Source: Lentisalinibacter sp964427415
GTDB lineage: Bacteria > Pseudomonadota > Gammaproteobacteria > Steroidobacterales > Woeseiaceae
Length of the DNA: 64,000 bases
Direction: 5' to 3'
Assembly (NCBI GenBank): GCA_964427415.1
Contig: CAYRUH010000016.1
Location: 7,783-71,782 of the forward strand
Shown here: positions 17,812-26,094 of the stretch, piece after piece
How positions within the stretch are numbered: position 1 is the stretch's first letter
How the letters are laid out: the number at the start of each line of letters is the position of its first letter
Notes under the pieces: model-generated
What the model saw: the letters and a program-made list of their open reading frames with translations, nothing else
Databases searched by the model: none
Told to the model about the DNA's origin: nothing
Position numbers and translations under genes: made by a program

Positions 17812-17816
17812 CCCGT

Positions 17817-18449
17817 TCAGTAGATACGGAAGCCGCCGTGGCGGCGACGGCTGCGGTGGTCGATCCACCACATCCCGGCCACGAAGCCCAGCGCCAGGGA
17901 GACGACAGCGGCACCCAGCACCATCGGCCAGGGCAGGCTGAACTGGTACAGGGATATGCTCTGGCGGAAACTCTCATTCTCGTCGCGGAGTCCGGCGACG
18001 GAGGCCCTGGCGGTCGCCAGCTCCTCGGTCTGCGTAGCGGTCATGCTCTCCAGCTCGGCGATGCGGCCGGCGGAACCGGAGAAGGCCTCGAGGGTAGTGG
18101 TCAACTCCTGCTGCACTCGCTCGAGTTCCGCCCGGGTCTGATCGACGATGAGCCTCGCCGGCTTGTCGTCCACCAGGAAGCCCGCCTTCACCCACCCTTC
18201 GGTGCCGTCGGGCAGACGCACCTGGGCGTACAGCGGCCCGCGGGTCAGGACGGTCAACTCCTGACCGCTCTCCAGCGTGCGGAACGCACGGTCGCTGGTG
18301 TCCTCGGCGCGGTGCAGACCCAGGCGCAGGTTATCGGTTACGTAGGCCGTCTGCGCCCAGGACGACGGGGCCAGCGCCAGCAGCGCCAGCAGCGCGATGG
18401 CCTGACCGCAGCTTCGGGCTCCCCGGCCCTGTGCGTGACATAATCCCAT
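17817..18449 (-). CDS. TIGR04211-type SH3 domain membrane protein
   Basis: 210 residues. A signal peptide (AIALLALLALAPSSWAQ) is followed by a bacterial SH3 domain (YVTDNLRLGLHRAEDTSD ... DGTEGWVKAGFL), a coiled coil (about residues 100-165) and one membrane helix near the C-terminus (PMVLGAAVVSLALGFVAGMWW) with a basic cytoplasmic tail. This order matches the family seen across gammaproteobacteria, thought to act at the envelope. The gene is 14 bases downstream of dacB on the same strand, which hints at a peptidoglycan connection. Confidence 0.87.
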   Translation of the reverse strand: MGLCHAQGRGARSCGQAIALLALLALAPSSWAQTAYVTDNLRLGLHRAEDTSDRAFRTLESGQELTVLTRGPLYAQVRLPDGTEGWVKAGFLVDDKPARLIVDQTRAELERVQQELTTTLEAFSGSAGRIAELESMTATQTEELATARASVAGLRDENESFRQSISLYQFSLPWPMVLGAAVVSLALGFVAGMWWIDHRSRRRHGGFRIY

Positions 18450-18463
18450 GGCGCCGCAGTCTA

Positions 18464-19921
18464 CTACGGCGCCTTTCCCGAAAGTGAGAACTGGTTCAGC
18501 CATTGAAGCAGCGCGTCCTGCAGCTCGTCGCCGGGGCCCCGGTGCACCTCACCGGCGTTTTGCAGCACCACGACGGTGTAGCGGGCGCCGTCCCCGGCGT
18601 GGAGGTAGCCTGCCAGCGTGCTGACGTGATCGAGCGAGCCGGTCTTCAGGCGCGCGCGGCCTGCAAAGGTCTCGCCGCGTCGCCGGCCATAGGTACCGTC
18701 CACGCCGGAGATGGCCATCGAGGCAGCGAATTCCGGCATCCAGGGACTGGCCCAGGCCGCGGTCAGCAGCTCGCCCATGTGGCGGGCGGTGATCCGCGCC
18801 TTGCGGGAGCGGCCGGCGCCGTTCTCCAGCACGAGCTCCGGGAACCGGAAGCCGCGCTTCCCGAGCCAGGCCGCGACCGCGAGCCGCCCCTTCTCCTCGG
18901 TGCCCGGCGGCCCATAACGCTCGGCACCCAGGGTGTAGAGGAGCTGGCGGGTCATGACGTTATTGCTGTACTTGTTGATGGAGCGGATCACCTCGCCCAG
19001 CGGCAGCGACGTCATCGTGAAGAAATGCTCGGCCTCTTGCGGCGTCTCCGCCACCACCAGGCCTCCTCCGAACTCGCCGCCCGTCTCCCGCCACAGCGCC
19101 GTAAACAGGCCGAAAACGAAGTCCTCGTGACCCATCACGCTGCGGGCCAGCGAGTAGCGGCCGCAGGCAGCGGGGAATTCGCCGGAAAAGGTCACCTCCC
19201 TCTCGGCCCGGCGGGCCCGCACGGCAATGCCCCGCTGATACCCCCGGCAACGGCCCGCCGCGGCTTGCACCCGGCTGTGCACGCGCAGGTTGGCCAGGGG
19301 CGGCTCCATGTCCACCAGCACGCCGTCTGCGGCCGGCTCGAACCAGAATCGCACCACATTGAAGTTCACCAGCAGCGCATGAGGTGTGACGTTGTAGGCG
19401 CGCAGAGGCTGGTTGTCGAAGGCGCCGGGGTCCTCCGGCGCCGGCTGGAAATAGCCGGTATCGAGGATGAGATCGCCCTCGATCCTATGCAGACCCCGGC
19501 GCCGCAATTCACGCAGCAATAACCAGAAGCGTTCCTGGACCAGGTAGGGGTCGCCGCCGCCGCGCAGGACCAGGTCGCCGTCCAGCACGCCGTCCTCCAG
19601 CCGGCCGTCCAGGTAGACCTCCGTCTGCCAGATATGGGCCGGGCCGAGTTCGTCGAGGGCAGCGAAGGTGGTGAGCAACTTCAGCACCGAGGCGGGATTG
19701 CGCGGCGTATCCGCATTGTGGGCGAGCACCTCGCGGCCGCTGCCGAGCTCCTGTACGTGGATACTGAGCTCGTCCGGATCCAGGCCATGACCCTCGAGCA
19801 CCGCCAGGACCGGTGGCGGCAGGGCCGATGCCGCAGCCGTCCCGCCGACCGGCAGCAGCACGCCGGCAAGAACTGCAGTGAGCAGCCGTCTCGGAGCGGC
19901 CATCAGCGCAGCAATTGGCAT
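18464..19921 (-). CDS. dacB: D-alanyl-D-alanine carboxypeptidase/endopeptidase (PBP4 family)
   Basis: 485 residues, S13 family. A signal peptide (residues 1-32) is followed by the three penicillin-binding motifs: SVLK (Ser78-Lys81, in NPASVLKLL), SNN (KYSNNVMTRQLLY) and KTG (LKTGSLDHVSTLAGY). Conserved GDLVLRGGGDPYL and DILDTGYF-like regions also fit. It trims peptide stems and cleaves cross-links in the periplasm. ATG 19921 has CGGAG eight bases upstream. It shares a short intergenic region (19922-19990) with the divergent DUF3187 gene. Confidence 0.95.
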   Translation of the reverse strand: MPIAALMAAPRRLLTAVLAGVLLPVGGTAAASALPPPVLAVLEGHGLDPDELSIHVQELGSGREVLAHNADTPRNPASVLKLLTTFAALDELGPAHIWQTEVYLDGRLEDGVLDGDLVLRGGGDPYLVQERFWLLLRELRRRGLHRIEGDLILDTGYFQPAPEDPGAFDNQPLRAYNVTPHALLVNFNVVRFWFEPAADGVLVDMEPPLANLRVHSRVQAAAGRCRGYQRGIAVRARRAEREVTFSGEFPAACGRYSLARSVMGHEDFVFGLFTALWRETGGEFGGGLVVAETPQEAEHFFTMTSLPLGEVIRSINKYSNNVMTRQLLYTLGAERYGPPGTEEKGRLAVAAWLGKRGFRFPELVLENGAGRSRKARITARHMGELLTAAWASPWMPEFAASMAISGVDGTYGRRRGETFAGRARLKTGSLDHVSTLAGYLHAGDGARYTVVVLQNAGEVHRGPGDELQDALLQWLNQFSLSGKAP

Positions 19922-19990
19922 CGGGTAAACTCCGTTCTCGTTTCACGAGCCACTGCAGTCATTCCAGTCACCGTAGGAGGGATCCAGCGC

Positions 19991-20998
19991 ATGGCGCATT
20001 GTGTCGGCAAATCCGGACGACGTTCAAATGGCGTCAGCGCACTTATGGCACTGATCGCCTGCCCGGCCCTGCATCCGGCCGGCGCCACGCAGCTGGACGT
20101 GCGCCACGGCGGCCCGCTGATCGGCCTCTTCGGCCTGCCGTCCCCCGGCGAGTCGGCCGCGCTGACGGCGGAGGAAACCTGGCGGCTGGACTGGTTGGTC
20201 CAGGGTTCCAGCCACGCCATCGGCGAAACCAACGGCCCCGAGGAACTCCTGCTGGACGGCGAGACCTGGCGCACGGCGCTGCGTCTGCGCACCCGCTTCC
20301 GCGAGCGCTGGGAGTTCGGCGTGGAAGTGCCCTGGCTCAGGCACAGCGGCGGCAGCCTGGACGGCCTTATCGACGAATGGCACGCGCTGTTCGGACTGCC
20401 CGACGGCATCCGCGATCAGGTGCCACGGGACGAGCTGCGCTACGTCTACCGGAATCCGGCGGGTGAGGTACTGGACCTGGGCCAGAGCACGGGCGGGGTG
20501 GGCGACGTCCGCCTGAGCGCGGGTTACCGGCTTCGGCAGGATTCGTCGGGCTCACTCTCCCTGCGCGCCGCCGTCGAATTGCCCACCGGCGACGAGGACA
20601 AGCTGACCGGCAACGGCGCGGCGGATTACTCCCTGGGCATCGCCTGGGAACGCGACGCGGCGGATTCCTCCGGGCGCTGGAGCGCTCACGTCACCGCCGG
20701 TGTCATCCGTTTCGGCGAGACCGACATGCCGGCGATCGCCACCCGGCAATTCGGCAGCTGGGTGCAGGCGGGTGCCGGCTGGCGGCTGACGCCGCGCGTC
20801 GAATTGCTCGGCCAGTTGCAGGCCGCGAGCTCGCCGATCGACAGCGGGCTGGACGCCTGGGGCGGTGGCCTCATGCTCGGACTCGGCGCAGGCATCCATA
20901 TCGGCCGCCACTACCGACTGCAGCTCGGCTTCACCGAAGACATCGACGTGGAGACCTCACCGGACATCACCTTCATGTTGCGGCTGAGCCGCCGCTGA
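19991..20998 (+). CDS. DUF3187 family protein, probable outer-membrane beta-barrel
   Basis: 335 residues. The signal sequence (GVSALMALIACPALHPAGA) precedes PLIGLFGLPSP, an ETWRLDWLVQ strand, DGETWRTALRLRTRFRERW, VPWLRHSGGSLDGLIDEWH and FGLPDGIRDQVPRDELRY, all hallmarks of DUF3187. Many short alternating strands and the aromatic/charged end (ITFMLRLSRR) suggest a barrel in the outer membrane. ATG 19991 has GGAGGG nine bases upstream. The role of this family is not known; its position beside dacB supports an envelope function. Confidence 0.85.
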   Translation: MAHCVGKSGRRSNGVSALMALIACPALHPAGATQLDVRHGGPLIGLFGLPSPGESAALTAEETWRLDWLVQGSSHAIGETNGPEELLLDGETWRTALRLRTRFRERWEFGVEVPWLRHSGGSLDGLIDEWHALFGLPDGIRDQVPRDELRYVYRNPAGEVLDLGQSTGGVGDVRLSAGYRLRQDSSGSLSLRAAVELPTGDEDKLTGNGAADYSLGIAWERDAADSSGRWSAHVTAGVIRFGETDMPAIATRQFGSWVQAGAGWRLTPRVELLGQLQAASSPIDSGLDAWGGGLMLGLGAGIHIGRHYRLQLGFTEDIDVETSPDITFMLRLSRR

Positions 20999-21003
20999 GG
21001 GAG

Positions 21004-21027
21004 CTAGTGTCCCGTGCGGGACGCTAG
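21004..21027. terminator. Hairpin between converging genes
   Basis: CTAGTGTCCC (21004-21013) and GGGACGCTAG (21018-21027) form a ten-base stem with a GTGC loop and one T/G wobble. It sits between the convergent DUF3187 gene and the TVP38 gene, whose TAG stop is inside the right arm. It has no U-run on either side, so it may act as an end-stabilising hairpin rather than a true terminator. Confidence 0.45.
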
Positions 21028-21740
21028 TCGAACTCCTCGCCCATCTCACGGCGCAATGCGCGGGTGGCCGTGCGGTGAATGATCCAGGTGACGGCCACAA
21101 TGGCGAGCAGGCCCGCGCCGAAGAGCAGTTTGCCGGCGATACCGCTCTCTACCTCGCCGCCCACCAGTTGATCCACGTTCTTCGCGATGGAGCCCAGATA
21201 CACATACAGGGTGACGGCCGGAATCATACCGAGCCAGGTCGCAAAGAAATACGGCACCAGCCGGATCCGGGTGAGCCCATAGGCGTAGTTCAGCAGATTG
21301 AACGGCAGCAGCAGCGACAGGCGCGTGAGCACGACCACGACGAAGCCCCGGTGAGCGATCGCCTGGTCAAGGGCGGCGATGCGACGGTCACCGGCGACCT
21401 TCTGCTGCACCCATTCCCGCGCCACCGTGCGGCCGACGAGATAGGAAAGCGTGCCGCCGAGGGCGGTGCCCAGCGAGACCAGGGGCACCCCGCCGGCGAG
21501 CCCGAAGAGATAGCCGCCGCTCATGGTCAGCACCGACCCGGGCACCATCAGGGCGGTACCCACGGTGAAACCGACGACGAACAGCGCCCGACCCAGTGTG
21601 GGATGCTCCGCAATCCAGACCGCGGCCGCGTCCAGCCAGACGTCCAGCGGCAGCGTCCAGACGGCTACGATCATCGCCGTCAGGAAGAGAGCGCCGACGA
21701 TGACACGTCGCCGGCCGCCGCTTCTGACGGTTTCGCTCAT
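21024..21740 (-). CDS. TVP38/TMEM64 family membrane protein (DedA superfamily)
   Basis: 238 residues with about six membrane segments. The family core is clear: GFTVGTALMVPGSVLTMSGG, YLFGLAGGVPLVSLGTALGG, VGRTVAREWV, VVVLTRLSLLLPFNLLNYAYG and FFATWLGMIPAVTLYVYLG. DedA/TVP38 proteins are implicated in flipping phospholipids or undecaprenyl phosphate and in envelope homeostasis. ATG 21740 is supported by the family length. It lies four bases after a HAD phosphatase gene and downstream of a CDP-alcohol phosphatidyltransferase, which fits a lipid-handling operon. Confidence 0.9.
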   Translation of the reverse strand: MSETVRSGGRRRVIVGALFLTAMIVAVWTLPLDVWLDAAAVWIAEHPTLGRALFVVGFTVGTALMVPGSVLTMSGGYLFGLAGGVPLVSLGTALGGTLSYLVGRTVAREWVQQKVAGDRRIAALDQAIAHRGFVVVVLTRLSLLLPFNLLNYAYGLTRIRLVPYFFATWLGMIPAVTLYVYLGSIAKNVDQLVGGEVESGIAGKLLFGAGLLAIVAVTWIIHRTATRALRREMGEEFD

Positions 21741-21744
21741 CGGC

Positions 21745-22428
21745 TCAGACCGTATCCTGGCTCGCGTGTCCGACACCGCCGACGCCCGCCGACAGTATCT
21801 CCCAGCCGCGCGCCTCGGCCACGGCCTGCAGTTGCGGGTCCGGGCGGACGGCCACCGGCCTGCCGACGCGTTCCAGCAGAGGCAGGTCCCAGTGGGAGTC
21901 CCCGTAGGCCGCGACGGCGGTTAGGGCCACGCCGCGGCGGGCGCAGATTTCGTCCAGCAGGGCACATTTCTCTGCGCCGAACGGATGGCGCACGGGCGGC
22001 CGGCCGGTGAGGCGCCCGTGCTTTTCCAGGCAAACGGAACCGATCGCCTCGTCGGCCTCGAGCCTGCGGGCGAGTTCCTCCGCGATGGGCTGCAGCGTAC
22101 CGGACAGCAGCACCACGTCGTCGCCCGTCGCGCGGTGGCGGCGAAGCCTCGCGACCGCCGGTGCATGCAGCGCGGACTCGACCTCGCTCGCTACAAAGGC
22201 CCGGGCCTCACTCTCCAGCTTTGCCTTATCCATGCCGCGGAGATAGGCTTTGTTCTTCTTCGCCACGTGCCGGCGGTAGCGGACCAGCCAGCGCAGGTTG
22301 AAGAACAGGAAGGCGAGCAGTTGCAACGGGCCCAGCCGGCCGCGGCGCAGCAGCCACAGGAAGAAACGCTTCTCCGTACTGGGGCCGGCCACCAGCGTGC
22401 CGTCGATATCGAACACCGCGAGCTGCAT
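21745..22428 (-). CDS. HAD-IB family phosphatase (PgpC/CicA-SerB-like)
   Basis: 227 residues. Motif I is FDIDGTL with the catalytic Asp, the middle has VVLLSGT (motif II Ser), Lys of GAEKCALL is motif III, and AYGDSHWDLPLL is motif IV. The long basic helical insertion (RWLVRYRRHVAKKNKAYL) is typical of HAD-IB enzymes such as PgpC/CicA. The ATG overlaps the previous stop by one base (TGATG), and a ribosome site AGGAGAGG lies within the upstream gene. Coupling to a CDP-alcohol phosphatidyltransferase suggests it removes phosphate from the product of that enzyme; this is inference. Confidence 0.85.
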   Translation of the reverse strand: MQLAVFDIDGTLVAGPSTEKRFFLWLLRRGRLGPLQLLAFLFFNLRWLVRYRRHVAKKNKAYLRGMDKAKLESEARAFVASEVESALHAPAVARLRRHRATGDDVVLLSGTLQPIAEELARRLEADEAIGSVCLEKHGRLTGRPPVRHPFGAEKCALLDEICARRGVALTAVAAYGDSHWDLPLLERVGRPVAVRPDPQLQAVAEARGWEILSAGVGGVGHASQDTV

Positions 22429-23144
22429 CAGCGCCTCTCCTGCCGGCGGACCCCATGCGCCGACTTCGGCATCAGGCTGTCGCGCTCCTCGTAGACGAAC
22501 TCGGTGACCACGGGCAGGCCGCGCAGGATGCAGATCAGTACCGCCGTATAGACCAGTATTGCGCCGACGGTGCTTAGCACTCCCGACCACTCCGACCATA
22601 GTGCCGGAACCAGCGTCGGCAGCGGCTGCAGCAGCAACAGCCAGCAAAACGCGGTGGCCTTCAGCACGGCGTAGAAGCCGCGCATGAACCGGCCACCCAC
22701 CAGCCACTGCCCGAGCGGCGAATGGATCATGCTGAAAGGCGACTTGCCCTCGCTGGTCACCTGACTGGCACGGATAGTGTCCACCACGGTGCCGCGGATG
22801 ACGAACACCAGCGGGACCCAGACGGGCACCAGATCCAGGTCGGCCAGCACGATCCACATGGTGAGCTCGACGATGCGGTCACCGGCGATGTCGAACATGG
22901 CACCGAATACGGAGGTCTCGTTCCGCCGCCGGGCCACCCAGCCGTCCAGTCCGTCGGTGACGAACAGGAATATCAGCAACGGCACGTTCGCCAGCTGCCA
23001 CCACGGATGTTCGGGCTGGTAGGCGATGGCGACCACCACGATGAGCAGCAGCAGCCTGCTGAGTGTTATTAGATTGGCCACGGGTGGATTATACCTGAGC
23101 AATCGCGCCGCTCCGGCTTCCGCACGCCTGAGCAGATCGTGCAT
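22428..23144 (-). CDS. CDP-alcohol phosphatidyltransferase family protein
   Basis: 238 residues with six or so hydrophobic segments. The catalytic signature DGxxDGxxAR(x)8Gx3Dx3D is complete in TDGLDGWVARRRNETSVFG followed by AMFDIAGDR. Such enzymes make phosphatidylglycerophosphate, phosphatidylserine or similar lipids from CDP-diacylglycerol in the inner membrane. The ATG at 23144 and a GTG nearer the first helix (VANLITLSRL) are both possible starts. First gene of a three-gene lipid cluster with HAD phosphatase and TVP38 protein. The alcohol used is not evident. Confidence 0.88.
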   Translation of the reverse strand: MHDLLRRAEAGAARLLRYNPPVANLITLSRLLLLIVVVAIAYQPEHPWWQLANVPLLIFLFVTDGLDGWVARRRNETSVFGAMFDIAGDRIVELTMWIVLADLDLVPVWVPLVFVIRGTVVDTIRASQVTSEGKSPFSMIHSPLGQWLVGGRFMRGFYAVLKATAFCWLLLLQPLPTLVPALWSEWSGVLSTVGAILVYTAVLICILRGLPVVTEFVYEERDSLMPKSAHGVRRQERR

Positions 23145-23222
23145 CCGAAGCCGCCGCCGCGGCGAAAATAGTGTTTCACAATCGGCCTGCGCGGAGGCGC
23201 CGGCAGCGACCGGAACAGGAAA

Positions 23223-23384
23223 ATGACCGCGAACTCCAATTCTGGACGGCAGCGCCCCAGTCCCACTGCCCGTCGGGCCGAGGCCGTCCTGCGCGCGCGC
23301 AGCCGGAGCACGGCTACGCTGCGCCGTGAAAGCTTGTTAAGCTTGCGCTGCGTGATCATCGGTGCGGGAGGTCTGCTCCCGTGA
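23223..23384 (+). CDS. Possible 53-residue leader peptide upstream of an ECF sigma factor
   Basis: An ATG at 23223 with AGGA four to five bases upstream opens 53 codons (MTANSNSGRQRPSPT...), mostly Arg/Ser/Ala. It ends in the TGA at 23382-23384, which overlaps a GTG at 23381 (GTGA) that opens the long form of the sigma reading frame. That overlap is the usual sign of translational coupling. The composition is low complexity and I recognise no family, so it may be chance. The rest of 23145-23497 holds nothing else I can name except a repeated AAGCTT pair at 23330-23344. Confidence 0.25.
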   Translation: MTANSNSGRQRPSPTARRAEAVLRARSRSTATLRRESLLSLRCVIIGAGGLLP

Positions 23385-23497
23385 GTACGGGTGTTCAGAT
23401 CTACACCGTCCACGGCGGCAACGCCGCGGCGGACGCGGCACAACGCTACTGCAGCAATCAGTCGGCTGCACGAAGCGGCAGGCAAACAGGACGGCAG

Positions 23498-24061
23498 GTG
23501 ACGGGGCAAGCGAGCATACTCGAGAGGATCGGCGACGGTGACCAGGCTGCAGTGGCGCAATGCGTCGAGCGCTACAGCGGGCTGGTGTGGTCGCTGGCCC
23601 GGCGCTTCATCGCCGTGGAGGCGGACGCCGAGGATGCCGTGCAGGAGATCTTCGTCGAGATCTGGAACACAGCCGGCCGCTTCGATCCATCCAAATCGGC
23701 GGAAGCCACGTATATCAGCATGATCGCGCGCCGGCGCCTTATCGATCGGCTGCGCAAGCACCGCCGCGAACCGGACCGGGAGAATCTTGAGGACGTCGAG
23801 TATGCCCTGTCCAGCGACGGCCATCGCGCCCTGGAAGCATCGGCCGAGACGGAGAAGGTGGTCGAGGTCCTGAACAACATGAAGCCGGAGCAGCAGCAGG
23901 TGATCCGCATGTCGACCTGGCTCGGCATGTCCCACTCGGCCATTGCCCATGAGACCGGCATGCCGCTCGGCACCGTTAAGAGCCTGCTACGGCGGGGCCT
24001 GATGCAGATCCGTGCGCAACTCGGTGAGACGGGCGCTGCCGACGGGGGGGCGTTGTCATGA
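23498..24061 (+). CDS. ECF-type RNA polymerase sigma factor
   Basis: About 187 residues. Region 2 is clear (VERYSGLVWSLARRF, then EDAVQEIFVEIWNTAGRFD) and region 4 reads VIRMSTWLGMSHSAIAHETG with the recognition helix PLGTVKSLLRRGLMQIRAQLG. Start options are GTG 23498, with AGGA six bases upstream and the family's expected length, or GTG 23381, with GGGAGG nine bases upstream and a 39-residue extension. It overlaps the anti-sigma gene by four bases (ATGA), the standard sigma/anti-sigma arrangement. Its regulon is unknown. Confidence 0.92.
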   Translation: MTGQASILERIGDGDQAAVAQCVERYSGLVWSLARRFIAVEADAEDAVQEIFVEIWNTAGRFDPSKSAEATYISMIARRRLIDRLRKHRREPDRENLEDVEYALSSDGHRALEASAETEKVVEVLNNMKPEQQQVIRMSTWLGMSHSAIAHETGMPLGTVKSLLRRGLMQIRAQLGETGAADGGALS

Positions 24062-24897
24062 GCGCGCGCAACGAAGAGATGCTGGATCTCCTGGTGGCGA
24101 AGGCCACCGAGGGGCTGTCACCGGAAGAGGAACGGGAACTCGATCGGCTGCTGGCGGCCAGCGACGGGACGGACCCGGAGGAGATCGAGCTCGCCGCCGC
24201 GGCGGCGACGAATGCCTTTGCTGTGGACGCCGGTTACGGCGAAGAGATGCCCGCCGGGCTGAAGGACCGCGTGCTGGCGGATGCCCGCGCCCGTGCCGGC
24301 GTCAACGCGGCGGGTGCATCGGGCACCGTCACCGACATCGGCAGCCGGACGCGACGGGACGAAGGCTCTGGGGAAAGTGGCAAGGGGGATACCAACGGTC
24401 TGGCCGGCAGTACGTTCAACCGGCTTGGCTGGGCAGCGGCGGCGATGCTGCTGGTGGCGCTGCTGGTCGTGAACCGTCCGCTGCCGGACGAGCAGGGCGG
24501 ACTCGATCCGGCCGAGGCCCGTGCCCAGCTGATTCGCGAGGAACCGGCCACGATGGTGGTGCCCTGGAGCCCGCCGGACATCGACGAGTATGCGGGCGTC
24601 AGCGGCGATGTAGTCTGGAACAACGAAAAGCAGGAAGGGTATCTGCGCCTCGCTGGCATGCCGGCCAACGACCCTGTGCGCTCCCAGTACCAGCTCTGGA
24701 TCGTCGACCCGGAGCGGGACGAACAACCGGTGGACGGCGGCATCTTCGATATCCCGGTCGGCACCGGCGAGGTGATCGTGCCAATCCGGGCCAAGCTCGG
24801 CGTCATCGATCCCCGGGCGTTCGCAATCACCCGCGAGCAGCCCGGCGGCGTCGTGGTCTCGGACGGGCCCCTGCTGGTGGTCGCCAGCGCCGGCTGA
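24058..24897 (+). CDS. Anti-sigma factor, RskA-type (single-pass membrane)
   Basis: 279 residues: an N-terminal acidic helical region that would bind the sigma factor (LDLLVAKATEGLSPEEER), one membrane helix (LGWAAAAMLLVALLVVN, about residues 122-139) and an extracytoplasmic RskA C-terminal domain (VVWNNEKQEGYLRLAGMPA, YQLWIVDPERDEQPVDGG, FAITREQPGGVVVSDGPLLV). It would hold the overlapping sigma factor inactive at the inner membrane until a periplasmic signal releases it. The usual zinc HxxxCxxC motif is absent, as in RskA proteins. Confidence 0.88.
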   Translation: MSARNEEMLDLLVAKATEGLSPEEERELDRLLAASDGTDPEEIELAAAAATNAFAVDAGYGEEMPAGLKDRVLADARARAGVNAAGASGTVTDIGSRTRRDEGSGESGKGDTNGLAGSTFNRLGWAAAAMLLVALLVVNRPLPDEQGGLDPAEARAQLIREEPATMVVPWSPPDIDEYAGVSGDVVWNNEKQEGYLRLAGMPANDPVRSQYQLWIVDPERDEQPVDGGIFDIPVGTGEVIVPIRAKLGVIDPRAFAITREQPGGVVVSDGPLLVVASAG

Positions 24898-24964
24898 GCG
24901 GGCCCGCTGCGCTCGGCGCCGGAGCAGCAGACGGACCGCCGCCTCTCGCGGCAAGGGCGGGGCC

Positions 24965-26023
24965 TTACGGCGAGGACAGCGGCGAGGACAGCGGCGAGGG
25001 CAGCGGCGGCTCTGCGACCTTCAACAGCTGCTTGCCCCGGTTGGCGCCGCGGAACAGCCGCTGCAGGGTCGCGGGGCAATCCTCGATCGCGCCCTCGGGA
25101 ATGTCCTCCTTGACCCGGATCTTCCCTTCGCCGAGCCAGCCGCCGAGCGCCTCGACCGCCTCTGCGAAGCGCTGCCGGTAATTGAGCACGATGAATCCTT
25201 CCATGCGCGAGGAACGCACGACCAGCTGCATGTAGTTCTTCGGCCCCGGCGGCTGTTCCGTGCCGTAGCCGGTCGAGATGCCGCCGCAGAGCACGATGCG
25301 GGCATGCTGCGCCAGGTTCGCCAGGACCGCGTCCAGCGTCGGCCCGCCCACGTTGTCGAAGAAGACGTCGATGTTGTCGCCGCAGAGTTCTGCCAGCTGC
25401 GCGCCGACGTCCTCGTTCCGGTAGTCGATCGCGGCATCGAATCCGAATTCGCCCGTGAGCCAGCCGCATTTCTCCTCGCCGCCGGCGATGCCGATCACCC
25501 GCGCGCCCTTGATCTTCGCGATCTGGCCCGCCACCGAGCCTGTGGCGCCGGCTGCACCAGAGACGACCACCGTGTCGCCCGGCTGCGGCCGGCCGATATC
25601 CAGCAGTCCGAAGTAGGCGGTGATGCCCGTGATGCCGAGCACGCCGAGGAACCAGGTAGGCGGTACGCCGGGCGGGATCTTCGTCAGCGGCAGCGGACCT
25701 TGCGGATCCGCGACAACGTAATCCTGCCAGCTCAGCATGCCCTGCACCAGCTCGCCCTCGCGAAAGTCCGCGTGCCGGCTCGCCATCACCTGGGCCACCG
25801 CACCGGCACGCATGGGCTCGCCGATCTGCACCGGCGGCACGTAACTCCTGACGTCGTTCAGCCAGCCTCGCTGGGCCGGGTCGAAGGAGAACCAGAGCGT
25901 GCGCAGGAGCACCTCGCCGTCGCCGGGCTCGGGCACCGGGGATTCCTTCAGCGCGAAGTGTTCGTCGCCCACCATGCCGGTGGGACGGGTGGCGAGGACC
26001 AGCTGTCGATTGACGTCGTTCAT
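24965..26023 (-). CDS. NADP-dependent medium-chain oxidoreductase (CurA/PTGR-like, zinc-independent)
   Basis: 352 residues. Seen: NRQLVLATRPTGMVGDEHFAL at the N-terminus, the family core FDPAQRGWLNDVRSYVPPV, GITGITAYFGLLDIG, the NADPH loop VVVSGAAGATGSVAGQIAK and a DNVGG motif (FFDNVGGPTLDAVL). The group reduces activated double bonds of enals and enones with NADPH in the cytoplasm. The C-terminal end is stretched by a 12-base tandem repeat into repeats of SSPL. ATG 26023 is set by the family N-terminus. Its exact substrate is unknown. Confidence 0.9.
   Translation of the reverse strand: MNDVNRQLVLATRPTGMVGDEHFALKESPVPEPGDGEVLLRTLWFSFDPAQRGWLNDVRSYVPPVQIGEPMRAGAVAQVMASRHADFREGELVQGMLSWQDYVVADPQGPLPLTKIPPGVPPTWFLGVLGITGITAYFGLLDIGRPQPGDTVVVSGAAGATGSVAGQIAKIKGARVIGIAGGEEKCGWLTGEFGFDAAIDYRNEDVGAQLAELCGDNIDVFFDNVGGPTLDAVLANLAQHARIVLCGGISTGYGTEQPPGPKNYMQLVVRSSRMEGFIVLNYRQRFAEAVEALGGWLGEGKIRVKEDIPEGAIEDCPATLQRLFRGANRGKQLLKVAEPPLPSPLSSPLSSP
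24969..25008. repeat. 12-base tandem repeat at the 3' end of the oxidoreductase gene
   Basis: GGCGAGGACAGC occurs at 24969-24980 and 24981-24992, and with one change at 24993-25004, followed by a partial copy. On the coding (minus) strand it gives repeated SSPL residues just before the stop codon, so copy-number change would lengthen or shorten the tail without breaking the frame. Confidence 0.8.
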
Positions 26024-26094
26024 GCTTACTCCTGTATCGGCCACAGCAGCCGGGGCAACCGGCCGCAGCCATTGTAAAGGGGCGGGCGCGGGGC

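Noticed and set aside
13345..21017. Shared 11-mer GCACGGGACAC / GTGTCCCGTGC at about 13345 and 21007
   Set aside because: The two copies share only this short core next to gene ends and no longer flanks, so a dispersed repeat is not supported.
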